From the NCBI RefSeq assembly GCF_036345255.1, contig NZ_CP107783.1:7991001-8055000 (forward strand): DNA of 64,000 nt. Direction: 5' to 3'. The notes beneath the pieces are model-generated. The model ran no database searches, had not been told where the DNA came from, and saw only the letters and a list, made by a program, of their open reading frames with translations. Position 1 is the stretch's first letter; every line of letters starts with the position of its first letter. This document shows, piece by piece, positions 37,547 through 47,722 of the stretch. Made by a program: the position numbers and the translations under genes. The stretch is from Streptomyces sp. NBC_00569 (lineage in GTDB: Bacteria; Actinomycetota; Actinomycetes; Streptomycetales; Streptomycetaceae).

Positions 37547-37626
37547 TCAACTCTCACCACCTGGCGACCCCTTGGCGGGTCGCATCTTCGAGAAGCCCTT
37601 GACGCGGCGGGCACCTCGACCGGATT

Positions 37627-37664
37627 CTGTTGCGCATAGCGCTCCCTCGTGCGCCATGCGGAAC
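37627..37664. promoter_or_regulatory. Shared bipartite motif, copy B (iclR/ferredoxin gap)
   Basis: It has the same blocks and spacing as 36537-36574. It lies 81 bases from the iclR start and 55 bases from the ferredoxin start. On the minus strand it begins GTTCCGCATGGCGCA. The dinucleotides between blocks differ from copy A, so only the blocks are conserved. Confidence 0.6.
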
Positions 37665-37718
37665 GCCATGTTACCGAACAGTCCTGAGTCAGACAGCCCT
37701 GGACCAAGAGGGGGGCCC

Positions 37719-38039
37719 GTGATACCCGTCTGCCGCCTTGAAGACCTCCCCGAGGGCGGATCCGTCCGCATCGACACAGCACCGCCCATCGCCGTCTTCC
37801 ATGCTGACGGTGAGCTGTACGCCATCGACGACACCTGCACCCACCAGGACGCCTCCCTGTCGGAGGGCTGGGTGGAGGGCTGTCTGGTCGAATGCCCTCT
37901 TCACGAGGCTTCATTCGATCTCCGCACCGGGCGGCCGACCTGCCTGCCCGCCCGCCGCCCCGTACGCACCCACCGGGTGACGGTCGACGACGGCGTGGTC
38001 CACGTCCATCCTGCCGCCGAGGAAGGTTCCGCCGCATGA
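37719..38039 (+). CDS. Rieske ferredoxin
   Basis: A 106-residue [2Fe-2S] Rieske ferredoxin with ligands Cys40-Thr-His42 and Cys59-Pro-Leu-His62, the size of the ferredoxin subunits of multicomponent dioxygenases. It should carry electrons from the reductase encoded next to it to the Rieske oxygenase GbcA at 29.8 kb, which has no reductase of its own. The start is the GTG at 37719 with GAGGGGG just upstream. The stop overlaps the ATG of the reductase (ATGA). Confidence 0.88.
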   Translation: MIPVCRLEDLPEGGSVRIDTAPPIAVFHADGELYAIDDTCTHQDASLSEGWVEGCLVECPLHEASFDLRTGRPTCLPARRPVRTHRVTVDDGVVHVHPAAEEGSAA

Positions 38040-39259
38040 GCACTGTCAACGGAATGAGGACGGGATCCGGCATGAGGACCGTGACCGTGGTGGGCGCCTC
38101 GCTCGCCGGGCTGTACGCCGCCCGTGAGCTGCGGGCCCAGGGCTTCGACGGGCGGCTCGTCATCGTGGGCGAGGAGCCGCACCGTCCCTACGACCGCCCG
38201 CCGCTGTCCAAGGACTTCCTCCTCGGGAAGGCCGGCGAGGAACAGCTCGCCCTGTCCGACGTCGACGAGACGCTGGAACTGGGCGCCGAGTGGATGTTCG
38301 GCGTGCGGGCCCGCGGGCTCGACGCGCGCGGTCGCACCGTCCTCCTGGAGGACGGCCGCACGGTGTCCACGGACGGGGTCGTCATCGCCACCGGGGCGAG
38401 CGCCCGCCGGCTCCCCGGCCCCGCCCTCACCGGCGTGCACACGCTCAGGACCCTGGACGACGCGCGCTCCCTGCGTGCCGAACTCCTGCGCGGGCCGCGG
38501 CGCGTGGTCGTGATCGGCGGTGGGTTCATCGGCGCCGAGACGGCGTCCTCCTGCGCGGCGCTCGGTCACTCCGTCACCGTCGTGGAGGCGGCGCCGCTGC
38601 CGCTCCTGCCCCAACTCGGGCCGGAGATGGCCGCGGTGTGCGCGGGGCTCCACGCACGCGGCGGGGCGGAACTGGTCACGGGCGTCGGGGTCGCGGCACT
38701 GCACGGCGACAGCACTGTCCACGGCGTGGAGCTCGCCGACGGGCGCGTGCTGCCCGCCGACGTGGTCGTCGTCGGCATCGGTGCCGTACCCAACACGGGC
38801 TGGCTCGCCGGTTCGACGCTCGCGCTGCACGACGGCGTGCTCTGCGACGACGGCTGCGTCACGGCGCTGCCCCAGGTCGTGGCGGTGGGCGACGTGGCCC
38901 GCGTGGGCGGGGCGCGGGCCGAGCACTGGACGAGCGCCACGGCGCAGCCGCGGGTCGCCGTACGCAATCTGCTGGCGGGCCGCGCCGTCGAGACCGTGCG
39001 GCCGCTGCCGTATTTCTGGTCGGACCAGTACGGCTCGCGCATCCAGTTCGCCGGGCGCAGGAAGGACGGGGACCTGGTCCGCGTCGTCGAAGGCGCCGTG
39101 GAGGACGGGAGTTTCCTCGCACTCTACGAGCGCGCGGGAGTGACCACGGCCGCGCTCGCGGTGGACCGGCCGCGGCCGTTCACACGGGTGCGCCGGGAGC
39201 TGGCACGGGCCGAGGCGCGACCGGTCGTGCAGAGCGTCGCGGAGCCGGTGGCGCTGTGA
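38036..39259 (+). CDS. NAD(P)H-ferredoxin reductase (FAD)
   Basis: A 407-residue pyridine nucleotide-disulfide-type reductase of the BphA4/putidaredoxin reductase group. FAD motif VTVVGASLAGLYAARELRAQG near residue 16, RPYDRPPLSKDFLLG, the NAD(P) motif VVVIGGGFIGAETASSCAALG near 155, VAVGDVARVG, and the C-terminal FWSDQYGSRIQFAG. It has no redox cysteines, as expected for ferredoxin reductases. With the ferredoxin it completes a three-component oxygenase with GbcA. ATGA coupling to the ferredoxin gene. Confidence 0.9.
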   Translation: MSTVNGMRTGSGMRTVTVVGASLAGLYAARELRAQGFDGRLVIVGEEPHRPYDRPPLSKDFLLGKAGEEQLALSDVDETLELGAEWMFGVRARGLDARGRTVLLEDGRTVSTDGVVIATGASARRLPGPALTGVHTLRTLDDARSLRAELLRGPRRVVVIGGGFIGAETASSCAALGHSVTVVEAAPLPLLPQLGPEMAAVCAGLHARGGAELVTGVGVAALHGDSTVHGVELADGRVLPADVVVVGIGAVPNTGWLAGSTLALHDGVLCDDGCVTALPQVVAVGDVARVGGARAEHWTSATAQPRVAVRNLLAGRAVETVRPLPYFWSDQYGSRIQFAGRRKDGDLVRVVEGAVEDGSFLALYERAGVTTAALAVDRPRPFTRVRRELARAEARPVVQSVAEPVAL

Positions 39260-39430
39260 GGGTGTCGCGGTGACGGTGGCTCTCGCCTCGGGCGCGCGTA
39301 GCTAGCCGACACCTGTCCCAGCGCTACGCAACCGCCACCGATCCCACTCCCACCTGCCCATGCGGACGCATACAGATGTATGCAGAGGCAAGCAGGCACA
39401 CCCAACTACTGACGCGCCGTCCGCACGCAC

Positions 39431-39841
39431 CTACGTATGCGTCAACTGTCCGGCCCCGCCACGCCTCCGTATGCGTTCCGGGGCCGGACGGCCCTGCGCC
39501 CGTGCCTGCCGGCGGGCCTGGCGACGCTCCCTGCGCAGCTGCCGTGCCGTGCTGTTGGGCGCGGACACCACGCCGTTGCGCTGGTTCCACACCTGTCGGG
39601 TCACCCAGACATCCAGCACGCCCCAGGTCGCCGCGACCGTGCTCCCCACGCTGCTCAGCACCATCGGGAACGCCAGCCATGAGTCGGCGAAGGTGCACAG
39701 GAACGCGATCACCGCCTGCATCAGGGTCAGCGCGACTATGAGCACCGCCCGTACCGCCGCCGTCCGCACCGGATCAGGCATCCGGCGCCGGCCCGCCGGC
39801 TCCTCGACCCACAACTCCCCGCGCCGCTCTGCCGTGCCCAT
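39431..39841 (-). CDS. Small membrane protein, unknown
   Basis: A 136-residue protein with two probable membrane helices (about residues 31-50 and 55-75) and a very basic C-terminus (QLRRERRQARRQARAQGR) that should lie inside the cell. I do not recognise a family. GGGGAG lies 8 bases before the ATG. The 171-base gap beyond its stop (39260-39430) holds small dyads, including the palindrome GCATACA-GA-TGTATGC (39368-39383) and inverted copies of GACGCATAC, and probably serves as terminator for this gene and the convergent reductase gene. Confidence 0.65.
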   Translation of the reverse strand: MGTAERRGELWVEEPAGRRRMPDPVRTAAVRAVLIVALTLMQAVIAFLCTFADSWLAFPMVLSSVGSTVAATWGVLDVWVTRQVWNQRNGVVSAPNSTARQLRRERRQARRQARAQGRPAPERIRRRGGAGQLTHT

Positions 39842-40280
39842 CAGTTCGTCTCCCCACCGCCGTCACAGCCCGCCGCCCTGAGTGCTCCCGTATCGGGGCT
39901 CTTCGATGGCTGCCCGGATTGCGCCGCTTTACGCTGCCCGCTCGCCTCGCGCGGGCCTCATCACGTATGACCCGTAAGGAAGGACGTACGGCGGCGTCGA
40001 AAGATTCCCCCGGATTGCGGTGGTCACTTCCGCCCCGCCGAAGATCGATCGATTCCGGCCAACTGCCGTCCGTGTCAGACCGGATGGTGCCGGATTCGGA
40101 GCGCCACTTTGCGGGATGTAATCTCCCGCAATGCCCGGACACATGCTGACGACCCACTCCACCTGCCACCGGACAGCATCCGGACAGCCCTTCGAGTTGC
40201 ACCTGCGTCAGTAGTAGGCTCGCGCCGTTTGTTGCCGCACATGTGTACCCCTGACCGCAGGGGTCGATCTGGGGGAGGCC
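39842..40280. other. Intergenic region upstream of cvnA
   Basis: No gene is supported in these 439 bases, which separate divergent genes and should contain both promoters. TAGGCT at 40215-40220 could be a -10, with TTCGAG 18 bases before it. A perfect 7-base-pair hairpin (ACCCCTG, loop ACCG, CAGGGGT; 40247-40264) lies a few bases ahead of the cvnA ribosome site GGGGGAGG and could affect translation. Confidence 0.5.
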
Positions 40281-43151
40281 ATGCGCTTTCGCGGGAAGTC
40301 CATCCGCCGGAAGATCGTGGCGTTGCTCCTGGTGCCGCTGGTGTCCCTGACCGCCATCTGGGCTTTCTCCACGGTGATCACGGGCCGCGCCGCGACGCAA
40401 CTGCTGTCGGCGGGGAGGGTCGCGGACGAGATCGGCTACCCGATAGCCGACGCCGGCCGGACCCTTCAGGAAGAGCGCCGTCAGACCCTTGTCTATCTGG
40501 CCGACCCACGGGCCTCCGATGCCCTCTCCAAGCTGCGCAGCCGCCGCAGTGCCTCCGACGAGGCGATGGCCCAGATCAAGGCGAAGGCCGAGAACTCCGG
40601 GATCCGCGACGACATGAGCGACGACTCCCGGCGCCGCATGTCCACCGTCGTCGAGGGATTCGACGGCATCGAGTCCCTGCGCCGCAACGTCGACGAAGGA
40701 ACCGTCACCCGCGCGCAGGCCCTCGACTTCTACAACCGCCTCATCGACCCGACGTACGACTTCCTGCTCACGCTCAGCTCCTTCGACAACTCGAAGATGG
40801 ACCGCCAGGGCCGCGCCGTCATCGGCGTGCTGCGCGCGCGTGAACTGCTGTCCCGCGAGGACGCGTTGGTCGGCTCGGCGCTCGTCGCCCGCAGGATCAC
40901 GCACAAGGAACTGCGTCAGGTCTCCGACCTCGTCGCCCAGCGCGGCATCCTGTACGACACCAGCCTCGCGCTGCTCCCCGACGACGACCGCGCGGAGTTC
41001 GAGCGCTACTGGAAGAGCGCCGACACGGCGGCCCTGCGCACGGCGGAGAACACACTCGCCGACTCCTCGGCCGGCGCGCCGAGGGGCGTCACCGCACGTG
41101 CCTGGAACGACGCTTCGGGCCAGGTGCTCGACGAGCTGGTCAAGCGCGACACCGCCGCCACGGAGCGCTACCAGGACCGGGCGCGCCCGGTCGCGATCAA
41201 TGTCTTCCTGCAGGCCGGAGCCGCCGGTGTGCTCGGTCTGCTCGCGGTCCTGCTCTCGCTGTTCCTGTCCGTACGCATCGGCCGCGGCCTCGTCCGCGAC
41301 CTGCGGCGGCTGCGCCTGGAGGCCCACGAGGCCTCCGGTGTCCGGCTGCCCAGCGTGATGCGCCGCCTCGCGGCCGGCGAACGCGTCGATGTGGAGACCG
41401 AGGCCCCCCGCCTGGAGTACGACAAGAACGAGATCGGGCAGGTCGGTCAGGCCCTCAACACGCTTCAGCGCTCAGCTGTCGAGGCGGCCGTGAAACAGGC
41501 CGAACTGCGCCACGGCGTCTCCGAGGTCTTCGTCAACCTCGCCCGGCGCAGCCAGGTGCTCCTCCACAAGCAGCTCACCCTTCTCGACACGATGGAGCGC
41601 AGGACCGAGGACACCGACGAACTCGCCGACCTGTTCCGCCTCGACCACCTGACCACCCGCATGCGGCGCCACGCGGAGGGCCTGGTGATCCTCTCCGGGG
41701 CCGCTCCTTCCCGGCAGTGGCGCAGGCCCGTCCAGCTCATGGACATCGTCCGGGCCTCGGTCGCCGAGGTGGAGGACTACGAGCGCATCGAGGTCCGGCG
41801 CCTGCCGCGCCTGGCGGTCACCGGCCCCGCGGTCGCCGACCTCACCCATCTCGTGGCCGAACTCCTGGAGAACGCCACGGTGTTCTCGCCGCCGCACACC
41901 GCGGTGCACGTCATCGGCGAGCGTGTCGCGAACGGCTTCACCCTGGAGATCCACGACCGGGGCCTCGGCATGGCGGCCGACGCGCTGCTCGACGCCAATC
42001 TGCGGCTGGCCGAGACGCCCGAGTTCGAACTCTCCGACACCGACCGGCTCGGCCTCTTCGTGGTCAGCCGGCTCGCCCAGCGCCAGAACGTCCGCGTCTC
42101 GCTCCAGCCGTCCCCGTACGGCGGTACGACCGCGGTCGTCTTCATCCCGGACACCCTGCTCACCGACGCCCCCGACACCGAGGGCGCCGGCTTCCGTCTC
42201 GACCGTCCGAACAGCCCCCGGCGCGGCGAGGGCCCCGGCGTGCGCTCTCCCAAGCTCTCCACGGCGGGCAGTCCGCTCCCGGGCCTTCCCGCCTCTCTCC
42301 TGGACGGGCCCGTGGAGCTGGAGGCGCCTCTGGCGGCGTCGGACCTCGAGCCCTTCCCCGGCGCTCTCGACGACGAGGACAGCGAGCGGGGCGGGCTCTT
42401 CCGGCCGCGCCGCCGCCCGGCCGCGCTTCCCGGAGAGCAGCACCAGCACGCGCACGACGAGTTCGAGAACCGGCCCGAGCCGTCCCGTCGCGCCGGTGGA
42501 CCCGCAGGCCCCGACGCCGATGAAGCGCCCGTGCCGCTGCCGCGCCGCAGGGCGCCCAAGCTCGTCAGCTCGCACGGCAGGCCCGTCACCCACACGAGGC
42601 CCGGAGAGCCGGAGCCGGACAACCTCCGCGCAGACGCACAGCCCGAGACCCCGGGCGGCGTCCCGTCCGAGCCCATGACCGCGACCCCGGACACCCCCGG
42701 GGACACGTACCGTCCGCAAGCCCCGGACGGACCCCGCGAGCGCCGCCTCATGTCGGCGCCCGCGCCGGACCTGCCGCGCCGGCGCGCCCGTGCCGAGGTC
42801 CCGGAGGACGCGACTCCCGCACGTCGCCCGGAGCCGGTGCGCGACCCCGCGCCCGCCCCGGCCGCCGACGCCCCCGCGCCGAGCGCGCCGAGTGGTCTGC
42901 CCCGTCGTGTACGGCAGGCCAATCTCGCCCCGCAGCTCAAGGAAGGACCCGACCTGCGCGCCGACCGCGTCGCAGGCCGGGAGGGGCCCAACCACTCGGA
43001 CAGCCCCGCCGAGCGCGACGCCGACGAGGTCCGCAACAGGATGGCCTCGCTCCAGCGGGGCTGGCGCCGCGGCCGCGAGGAGAACGCCGCAGGCGACGAC
43101 GCCTCCGACGGCACAGCACAAGGAACGACATCTGAGGGGGACGGTCGATGA
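40281..43151 (+). CDS. cvnA: Conservon sensor histidine kinase-like protein CvnA
   Basis: A 956-residue membrane sensor. A first membrane helix at about 13-32 is followed by an extracellular nitrate/nitrite-sensor-like domain with RTLQEERRQTLVYLADPRAS, a second helix near 307-330, a HAMP-like linker, and a kinase-type ATPase domain near 530-640 (LVAELLENATVFSPPHTAV, IHDRGLGMAADALLDAN, LGLFVVSRLA). The last 300 residues are Pro/Arg-rich and disordered. CvnA proteins pair with CvnB, C and D in a membrane complex likened to G-protein signalling. GGGGGAGG precedes the ATG, and the stop overlaps cvnB. Confidence 0.92.
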   Translation: MRFRGKSIRRKIVALLLVPLVSLTAIWAFSTVITGRAATQLLSAGRVADEIGYPIADAGRTLQEERRQTLVYLADPRASDALSKLRSRRSASDEAMAQIKAKAENSGIRDDMSDDSRRRMSTVVEGFDGIESLRRNVDEGTVTRAQALDFYNRLIDPTYDFLLTLSSFDNSKMDRQGRAVIGVLRARELLSREDALVGSALVARRITHKELRQVSDLVAQRGILYDTSLALLPDDDRAEFERYWKSADTAALRTAENTLADSSAGAPRGVTARAWNDASGQVLDELVKRDTAATERYQDRARPVAINVFLQAGAAGVLGLLAVLLSLFLSVRIGRGLVRDLRRLRLEAHEASGVRLPSVMRRLAAGERVDVETEAPRLEYDKNEIGQVGQALNTLQRSAVEAAVKQAELRHGVSEVFVNLARRSQVLLHKQLTLLDTMERRTEDTDELADLFRLDHLTTRMRRHAEGLVILSGAAPSRQWRRPVQLMDIVRASVAEVEDYERIEVRRLPRLAVTGPAVADLTHLVAELLENATVFSPPHTAVHVIGERVANGFTLEIHDRGLGMAADALLDANLRLAETPEFELSDTDRLGLFVVSRLAQRQNVRVSLQPSPYGGTTAVVFIPDTLLTDAPDTEGAGFRLDRPNSPRRGEGPGVRSPKLSTAGSPLPGLPASLLDGPVELEAPLAASDLEPFPGALDDEDSERGGLFRPRRRPAALPGEQHQHAHDEFENRPEPSRRAGGPAGPDADEAPVPLPRRRAPKLVSSHGRPVTHTRPGEPEPDNLRADAQPETPGGVPSEPMTATPDTPGDTYRPQAPDGPRERRLMSAPAPDLPRRRARAEVPEDATPARRPEPVRDPAPAPAADAPAPSAPSGLPRRVRQANLAPQLKEGPDLRADRVAGREGPNHSDSPAERDADEVRNRMASLQRGWRRGREENAAGDDASDGTAQGTTSEGDGR

Positions 43152-43588
43152 CCGCACCGAAGGCCGCCGCACACACCACCGCGAACGGCGGTTCCGGGGA
43201 GCTGAACTGGCTCCTGGACGACCTGGTGGAGCGCGTCGCCAGTATCCGCAAGGCGCTCGTGCTGTCCGGGGACGGCCTCCCGACCGGGGTCTCCAAGGAC
43301 CTCACCCGGGAGGACAGCGAGCACCTCGCCGCCGTCGCCTCCGGCTTCCACAGCCTGGCCAAGGGGGTCGGCCGGCACTTCGAGGCGGGCAGCGTCCGCC
43401 AGACCGTCGTGGAGCTGGACGACGCCTTCCTCTTCGTCACGGCCGCCGGCGACGGCAGCTGTCTCGCCGTCCTGTCGGACTCGGACTCCGACGTCGGTCT
43501 CGTCGCGTACGAGATGACCTTGCTGGTCAAGCGGGTCGGCGTGCATCTGGGGACCGCGCCGCGCACCGATCTGTCCGCCGGCGGGTAG
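43148..43588 (+). CDS. cvnB: Conservon roadblock/LC7 protein CvnB
   Basis: A 146-residue roadblock/LC7 protein: ELNWLLDDLVERVASIRKALVLSGDGLPTG at the start and ETVVELDDAFLFVTAAGDGSCLAVL-like strands in the middle. In conservons it binds the CvnD GTPase and may regulate its nucleotide state. Its ATG overlaps the cvnA stop. Confidence 0.92.
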   Translation: MTAPKAAAHTTANGGSGELNWLLDDLVERVASIRKALVLSGDGLPTGVSKDLTREDSEHLAAVASGFHSLAKGVGRHFEAGSVRQTVVELDDAFLFVTAAGDGSCLAVLSDSDSDVGLVAYEMTLLVKRVGVHLGTAPRTDLSAGG

Positions 43589-43597
43589 TGGGCCGGT

Positions 43598-44002
43598 ATG
43601 AGTCCTGACGGGGAGGGGACGCAGGAGACGCACCACTGGTTCGACGACGACGCCGGACCGGTGGTTCGCCCGTACGCCATGACACGCGGCCGCACCACCA
43701 GCGCGGCCCAGCATCGTCTCGACCTGATCGCGGTCGTCGTCGCGGAACACCGCACCGGCGACCCCGCCGCCGACCAGACGCTGTCCCCGGAGCACGTGGA
43801 CATCGTCGGGCTGTGCCGCGACAGCCCTCAGTCGGTGGCCGAACTCGCCGCGGAACTCGACCTTCCGATCGGCGTCGTACGCGTCCTCATCGGAGATCTC
43901 GTCGACGAGGAACTCGTCCATGTGACCCGGCCCGTACCCCCTGCCGAGCTCCCGGACGAGAGTATTCTGCGCGACGTGATCAACGGTCTCAGGGCGCTCT
44001 GA
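43598..44002 (+). CDS. cvnC: Conservon DUF742 protein CvnC
   Basis: A 134-residue DUF742 protein with HHWFDDDAGPVVRPYAMTRGRT at the N-terminus and a winged-helix-like C-terminal half (DIVGLCRDSPQSVAELAAELDLPIGVVRVLIGDLVDEELV). It is the third conservon component, 9 bases after cvnB. Normally cvnD follows at once; here 3.7 kb of another gene intervenes. Confidence 0.92.
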   Translation: MSPDGEGTQETHHWFDDDAGPVVRPYAMTRGRTTSAAQHRLDLIAVVVAEHRTGDPAADQTLSPEHVDIVGLCRDSPQSVAELAAELDLPIGVVRVLIGDLVDEELVHVTRPVPPAELPDESILRDVINGLRAL

Positions 44003-44074
44003 CCCACGCGTACACCGAGGCCACACACGGGGGTGGGGACCAGGCGAGCAGCGGGGCGAACAACGGAGACGCGC

Positions 44075-47000
44075 GTGACAGGCTGGCAGTTCTGGATCGA
44101 CCGAGGCGGCACGTTCACCGATGTCGTCGCCCGCCACCCCGACGGACGCCTGCTCACCCACAAGCTCCTGTCCGACAACCCCGCCCGCTACCGGGACCCC
44201 GCCGTCGCCGCGATCGGTGAACTCCTCGACAGCGAGGGCGAGTCGGGGCACGCCCGCGTCGACTCCGTCCGCATGGGCACCACCGTCGCCACCAACGCCC
44301 TCCTGGAACGCAAGGGCGAACGCACCGCCCTCGTGGTCACCCGGGGCTTTCGCGACGCCCTGCGCATCGCGTACCAGAACAGGCCCCGCATCTTCGCGCG
44401 CCGCATCGAACTGCCCGAACCGCTCCATGAACGGGTCATCGAAGTCGACGAGCGCGTCGACGCCCACGGCGCCGTCCTCACCCCCCTCGACACGGACGCA
44501 CTCGAAGTGTCGCTGCGTCAGGCGTACGAAGACGGGATCAGGGCCCTGGCCGTCGTCTGCATGCACAGCCATCTGTACCCCGACCACGAGCGGCGGATCG
44601 GCGCCCTCGCGGCCCGGATCGGCTTCCCGCAGATCTCGCTCTCCAGCGAGGTCAGCCCCCTGATGAAGCTCGTGCCGCGCGGCGACACGACGGTCGTCGA
44701 CGCCTACCTGTCGCCGGTCCTTCGCCGCTACGTCCAGCGGGTGGCGGACCAACTCGCCGGCGTGCGCCTGATGTTCATGCAGTCCAACGGTGGGCTCACC
44801 GAGGCCGGCCAGTTCCGCGGCAAGGACGCCATCCTGTCCGGACCCGCCGGTGGCATCGTCGGCATGGCCCGGGTGTCCCGCCTCGCCGGCTTCGACCGGG
44901 TCATCGGCTTCGACATGGGCGGTACGTCCACGGACGTGTCGCACTACGCGGGGGAGTACGAGCGCGTCTTCACCACGCAGATCGCCGGCGTGCGCCTGCG
45001 CGCCCCCATGCTCGACATCCACACCGTCGCGGCCGGCGGCGGGTCCGTCCTCCACTTCGACGGCAGCCGTTACCGCGTGGGCCCCGACTCCGCGGGCGCC
45101 GACCCGGGACCCGCCTGCTACCGCGGCGGCGGCCCGCTCACCGTCACCGACGCGAACGTGGCCCTCGGGCGCATCCAACCCGCTCATTTCCCCGCGGTGT
45201 TCGGCCCCGACGGGGATCAGCCTCTGGACCACACCCTCGTCCGGGACCGCTTCGCCGCGCTGGCCCGCGAGATCCGCGACCGCACCGGCGACGACCGCGC
45301 CCCGGAACAGGTCGCCGAGGGCTATCTGCAGATCGCCGTCGCCAACATCGCGAACGCCGTGAAGCGGATCTCCGTCCAGAAGGGCCACGACGTCACCCGC
45401 TACGCCCTCACCACGTTCGGCGGAGCCGGTGGCCAGCACGCGTGCAGGGTCGCCGACTCGCTCGGCATCCGCACCGTCCTCGTGCCGCCCATGGCCGGAG
45501 TCCTGTCCGCCCTCGGCATCGGCCTCGCCGACACGACCGCCATGCGCGAGCAGTCCGTCGAGGCACCGCTCGAACCGTCCGCCATGCCGCACGTCCACAA
45601 GACCGCCGACGACCTGGAGAGCACCGCCCGCGCCGAACTTCTCGCCGAGGACGTGCCCGAGGACCGTATCCGCGTCACCCGCCGGGCCCAACTGCGCTAT
45701 GACGGGACCGACACCACGCTCACCGTGGAACTCACCGACCCCGACACGATGCGCGCCTCCTTCGAAAAGCGCCATCGCGCCACCTACTCCTTCACCCTCG
45801 ACCGCCCTCTCGTCGTCGAAGCTCTCTCCGTCGAAGCAACCGGCCTCACCGCACCCCCCGATCTGTCCGCCCTCGTACCCCGCTCGGCCACCCCCGCCGC
45901 TCCGGAGACCGTCAGCCTCCACACCGGCGGCACCTGGCGCGACGTGCCCCTGCACCGACGCGACGCACTGCCGCCCGGCGAGAGCGTCACCGGACCCGCG
46001 ATCATCGCCGAGTCCGGCTCCACGACGGTCGTGGACGACGGCTGGCGAGCGGCTGTGACGGACGACGGCCACCTGATCATGGAACGTGCGGCGGTCACGG
46101 AGAGTTCCGACATCGGCACGGCGGCCGACCCCGTACTCCTCGAAGTCTTCAACAACCTCTTCATGTCGATCGCCGAACAGATGGGCGCCCGCCTGGAGTC
46201 CACCTCCCAGTCGGTCAACATCAAGGAACGCCTCGACTTCTCCTGCGCCCTCTTCGACCCCGACGGCAGCCTCGTCGCGAACGCCCCCCACATCCCCGTC
46301 CACCTGGGATCCATGGGCACCAGCGTCAAGGAGGTCATCCGCCGGCGCGGCACGCGCATGCGGCCGGGGGACTCATACGCCGTCAACGACCCTTACCACG
46401 GGGGCACCCACCTCCCCGACGTCACCGTCATCACCCCGGTCTTCGACACGGAGAGTGAGCGGATCCTGTTCTACGTCGCCTCGCGCGGCCACCACGCGGA
46501 GATCGGCGGCATCGCCCCCGGCTCCATGCCCGCGGGCAGCCGCACCATCGAAGAGGAAGGCATCCTCTTCGACAACTGGCTGCTCGTCGAAGGGGGCCGC
46601 TTCCGCGAGACGGAGACCCTGGGCCTGCTCACCGGCGGCCCGTACCCGTCGCGCAACCCGCGGACCAACCTCGCCGACCTGCGTGCCCAGATCGCCGCCA
46701 ACCAGAAGGGCGTCGACGAAGTCGCCCGCATGATCGACCACTTCGGGCTCGACGTCGTCCAGGCGTACATGAAGCACGTCCAGGACAACGCGGAGGAAGC
46801 GGTGCGCCGCGTCGTCGACGCACTGCAGGACGGCGAGTTCGCCTACGAGACCGACTCGGGCGCCGTGATCCGCGTCCGGGTCACCGTGGACCGCGAACAG
46901 CGCGGCGCGACGGTCGACTTCACCGGCACGTCACCACAGCTTGCCACCAACTTCAACGCGCCCTACGCCGTCGTCAACGCGGCCGTCCTGTACGTCTTCC

Positions 47001-47722
47001 GGACCCTCGTGGACGACGACATCCCCCTCAACGACGGCTGCCTGCGCCCCTTGCGCATCGTCGTCCCGCCCGGCTCGTTCCTCGCCCCCGAGCCGCCCGC
47101 CGCAGTCGTCGCCGGCAACGTGGAGACCTCCCAGGCCATCACCGGCGCCCTCTACGCGGCCCTGGGCGTCCAGGCCGAGGGCTCCGGGACGATGAACAAC
47201 GTGACCTTCGGCAACGAGAGCCACCAGTACTACGAGACCGTGGCCTCGGGCTCCGGAGCCGGCGACGGCTTCCACGGAGCGCCCGTCGTGCAGACCCACA
47301 TGACCAACTCGCGGCTGACCGACCCCGAGGTCCTCGAGTGGCGACTGCCCGTCCTGCTCGAGGAGTTCGCCGTGCGGCGCGGCAGCGGGGGCCCTGGACG
47401 GTGGAGCGGCGGCGACGGCGCCGTACGCCGCCTCCGCTTCCTCGAACCCATGACCGTGTCCACGCTCTCGCAGCACCGCAGGGTCCCGCCGTACGGCATG
47501 GCGGGCGGCGGGTCGGGGGCCCTGGGCGCCAACTCCGTGGAGCACCCCGACGGCACGGTCGACCGGCTCGCCGGCAGCGACTCGGCGGACGTGCTCCCCG
47601 GCGACGTACTTGTCATCGAAACCCCCGGAGGCGGCGGATACGGTCCGCCGCCGCCCGCCGGGAACGACCACAGCGACAGCAGTGAGGCAGGAGAAGAGAC
47701 CCATGATCTTCGGGCGTTCTGA
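44075..47722 (+). CDS. ATP-dependent 5-oxoprolinase/hydantoinase (HyuA-HyuB fusion)
   Basis: A 1215-residue fusion. Residues 1 to about 680 are the HyuA half ([52 protein letters not shown]), and about 690-1200 the HyuB half ([30 protein letters not shown]-like region, [20 protein letters not shown]). Length and order match the eukaryote-type 5-oxoprolinase (OPLAH), which opens 5-oxoproline to glutamate with ATP; N-methylhydantoinase or acetone carboxylase-like roles remain possible. It lies inside a conservon, 72 bases after cvnC, and overlaps cvnD by 20 bases. The GTG start has GGAG eight bases upstream. Confidence 0.88.
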   Translation: MTGWQFWIDRGGTFTDVVARHPDGRLLTHKLLSDNPARYRDPAVAAIGELLDSEGESGHARVDSVRMGTTVATNALLERKGERTALVVTRGFRDALRIAYQNRPRIFARRIELPEPLHERVIEVDERVDAHGAVLTPLDTDALEVSLRQAYEDGIRALAVVCMHSHLYPDHERRIGALAARIGFPQISLSSEVSPLMKLVPRGDTTVVDAYLSPVLRRYVQRVADQLAGVRLMFMQSNGGLTEAGQFRGKDAILSGPAGGIVGMARVSRLAGFDRVIGFDMGGTSTDVSHYAGEYERVFTTQIAGVRLRAPMLDIHTVAAGGGSVLHFDGSRYRVGPDSAGADPGPACYRGGGPLTVTDANVALGRIQPAHFPAVFGPDGDQPLDHTLVRDRFAALAREIRDRTGDDRAPEQVAEGYLQIAVANIANAVKRISVQKGHDVTRYALTTFGGAGGQHACRVADSLGIRTVLVPPMAGVLSALGIGLADTTAMREQSVEAPLEPSAMPHVHKTADDLESTARAELLAEDVPEDRIRVTRRAQLRYDGTDTTLTVELTDPDTMRASFEKRHRATYSFTLDRPLVVEALSVEATGLTAPPDLSALVPRSATPAAPETVSLHTGGTWRDVPLHRRDALPPGESVTGPAIIAESGSTTVVDDGWRAAVTDDGHLIMERAAVTESSDIGTAADPVLLEVFNNLFMSIAEQMGARLESTSQSVNIKERLDFSCALFDPDGSLVANAPHIPVHLGSMGTSVKEVIRRRGTRMRPGDSYAVNDPYHGGTHLPDVTVITPVFDTESERILFYVASRGHHAEIGGIAPGSMPAGSRTIEEEGILFDNWLLVEGGRFRETETLGLLTGGPYPSRNPRTNLADLRAQIAANQKGVDEVARMIDHFGLDVVQAYMKHVQDNAEEAVRRVVDALQDGEFAYETDSGAVIRVRVTVDREQRGATVDFTGTSPQLATNFNAPYAVVNAAVLYVFRTLVDDDIPLNDGCLRPLRIVVPPGSFLAPEPPAAVVAGNVETSQAITGALYAALGVQAEGSGTMNNVTFGNESHQYYETVASGSGAGDGFHGAPVVQTHMTNSRLTDPEVLEWRLPVLLEEFAVRRGSGGPGRWSGGDGAVRRLRFLEPMTVSTLSQHRRVPPYGMAGGGSGALGANSVEHPDGTVDRLAGSDSADVLPGDVLVIETPGGGGYGPPPPAGNDHSDSSEAGEETHDLRAF

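Noticed and set aside
41777..46303. A 1508-codon open frame on the minus strand opposite cvnA and the 5-oxoprolinase gene
   Set aside because: It mirrors the codon structure of real genes on the other strand, is low in complexity, has no domain, and spans several genes. It is a GC-bias artefact.
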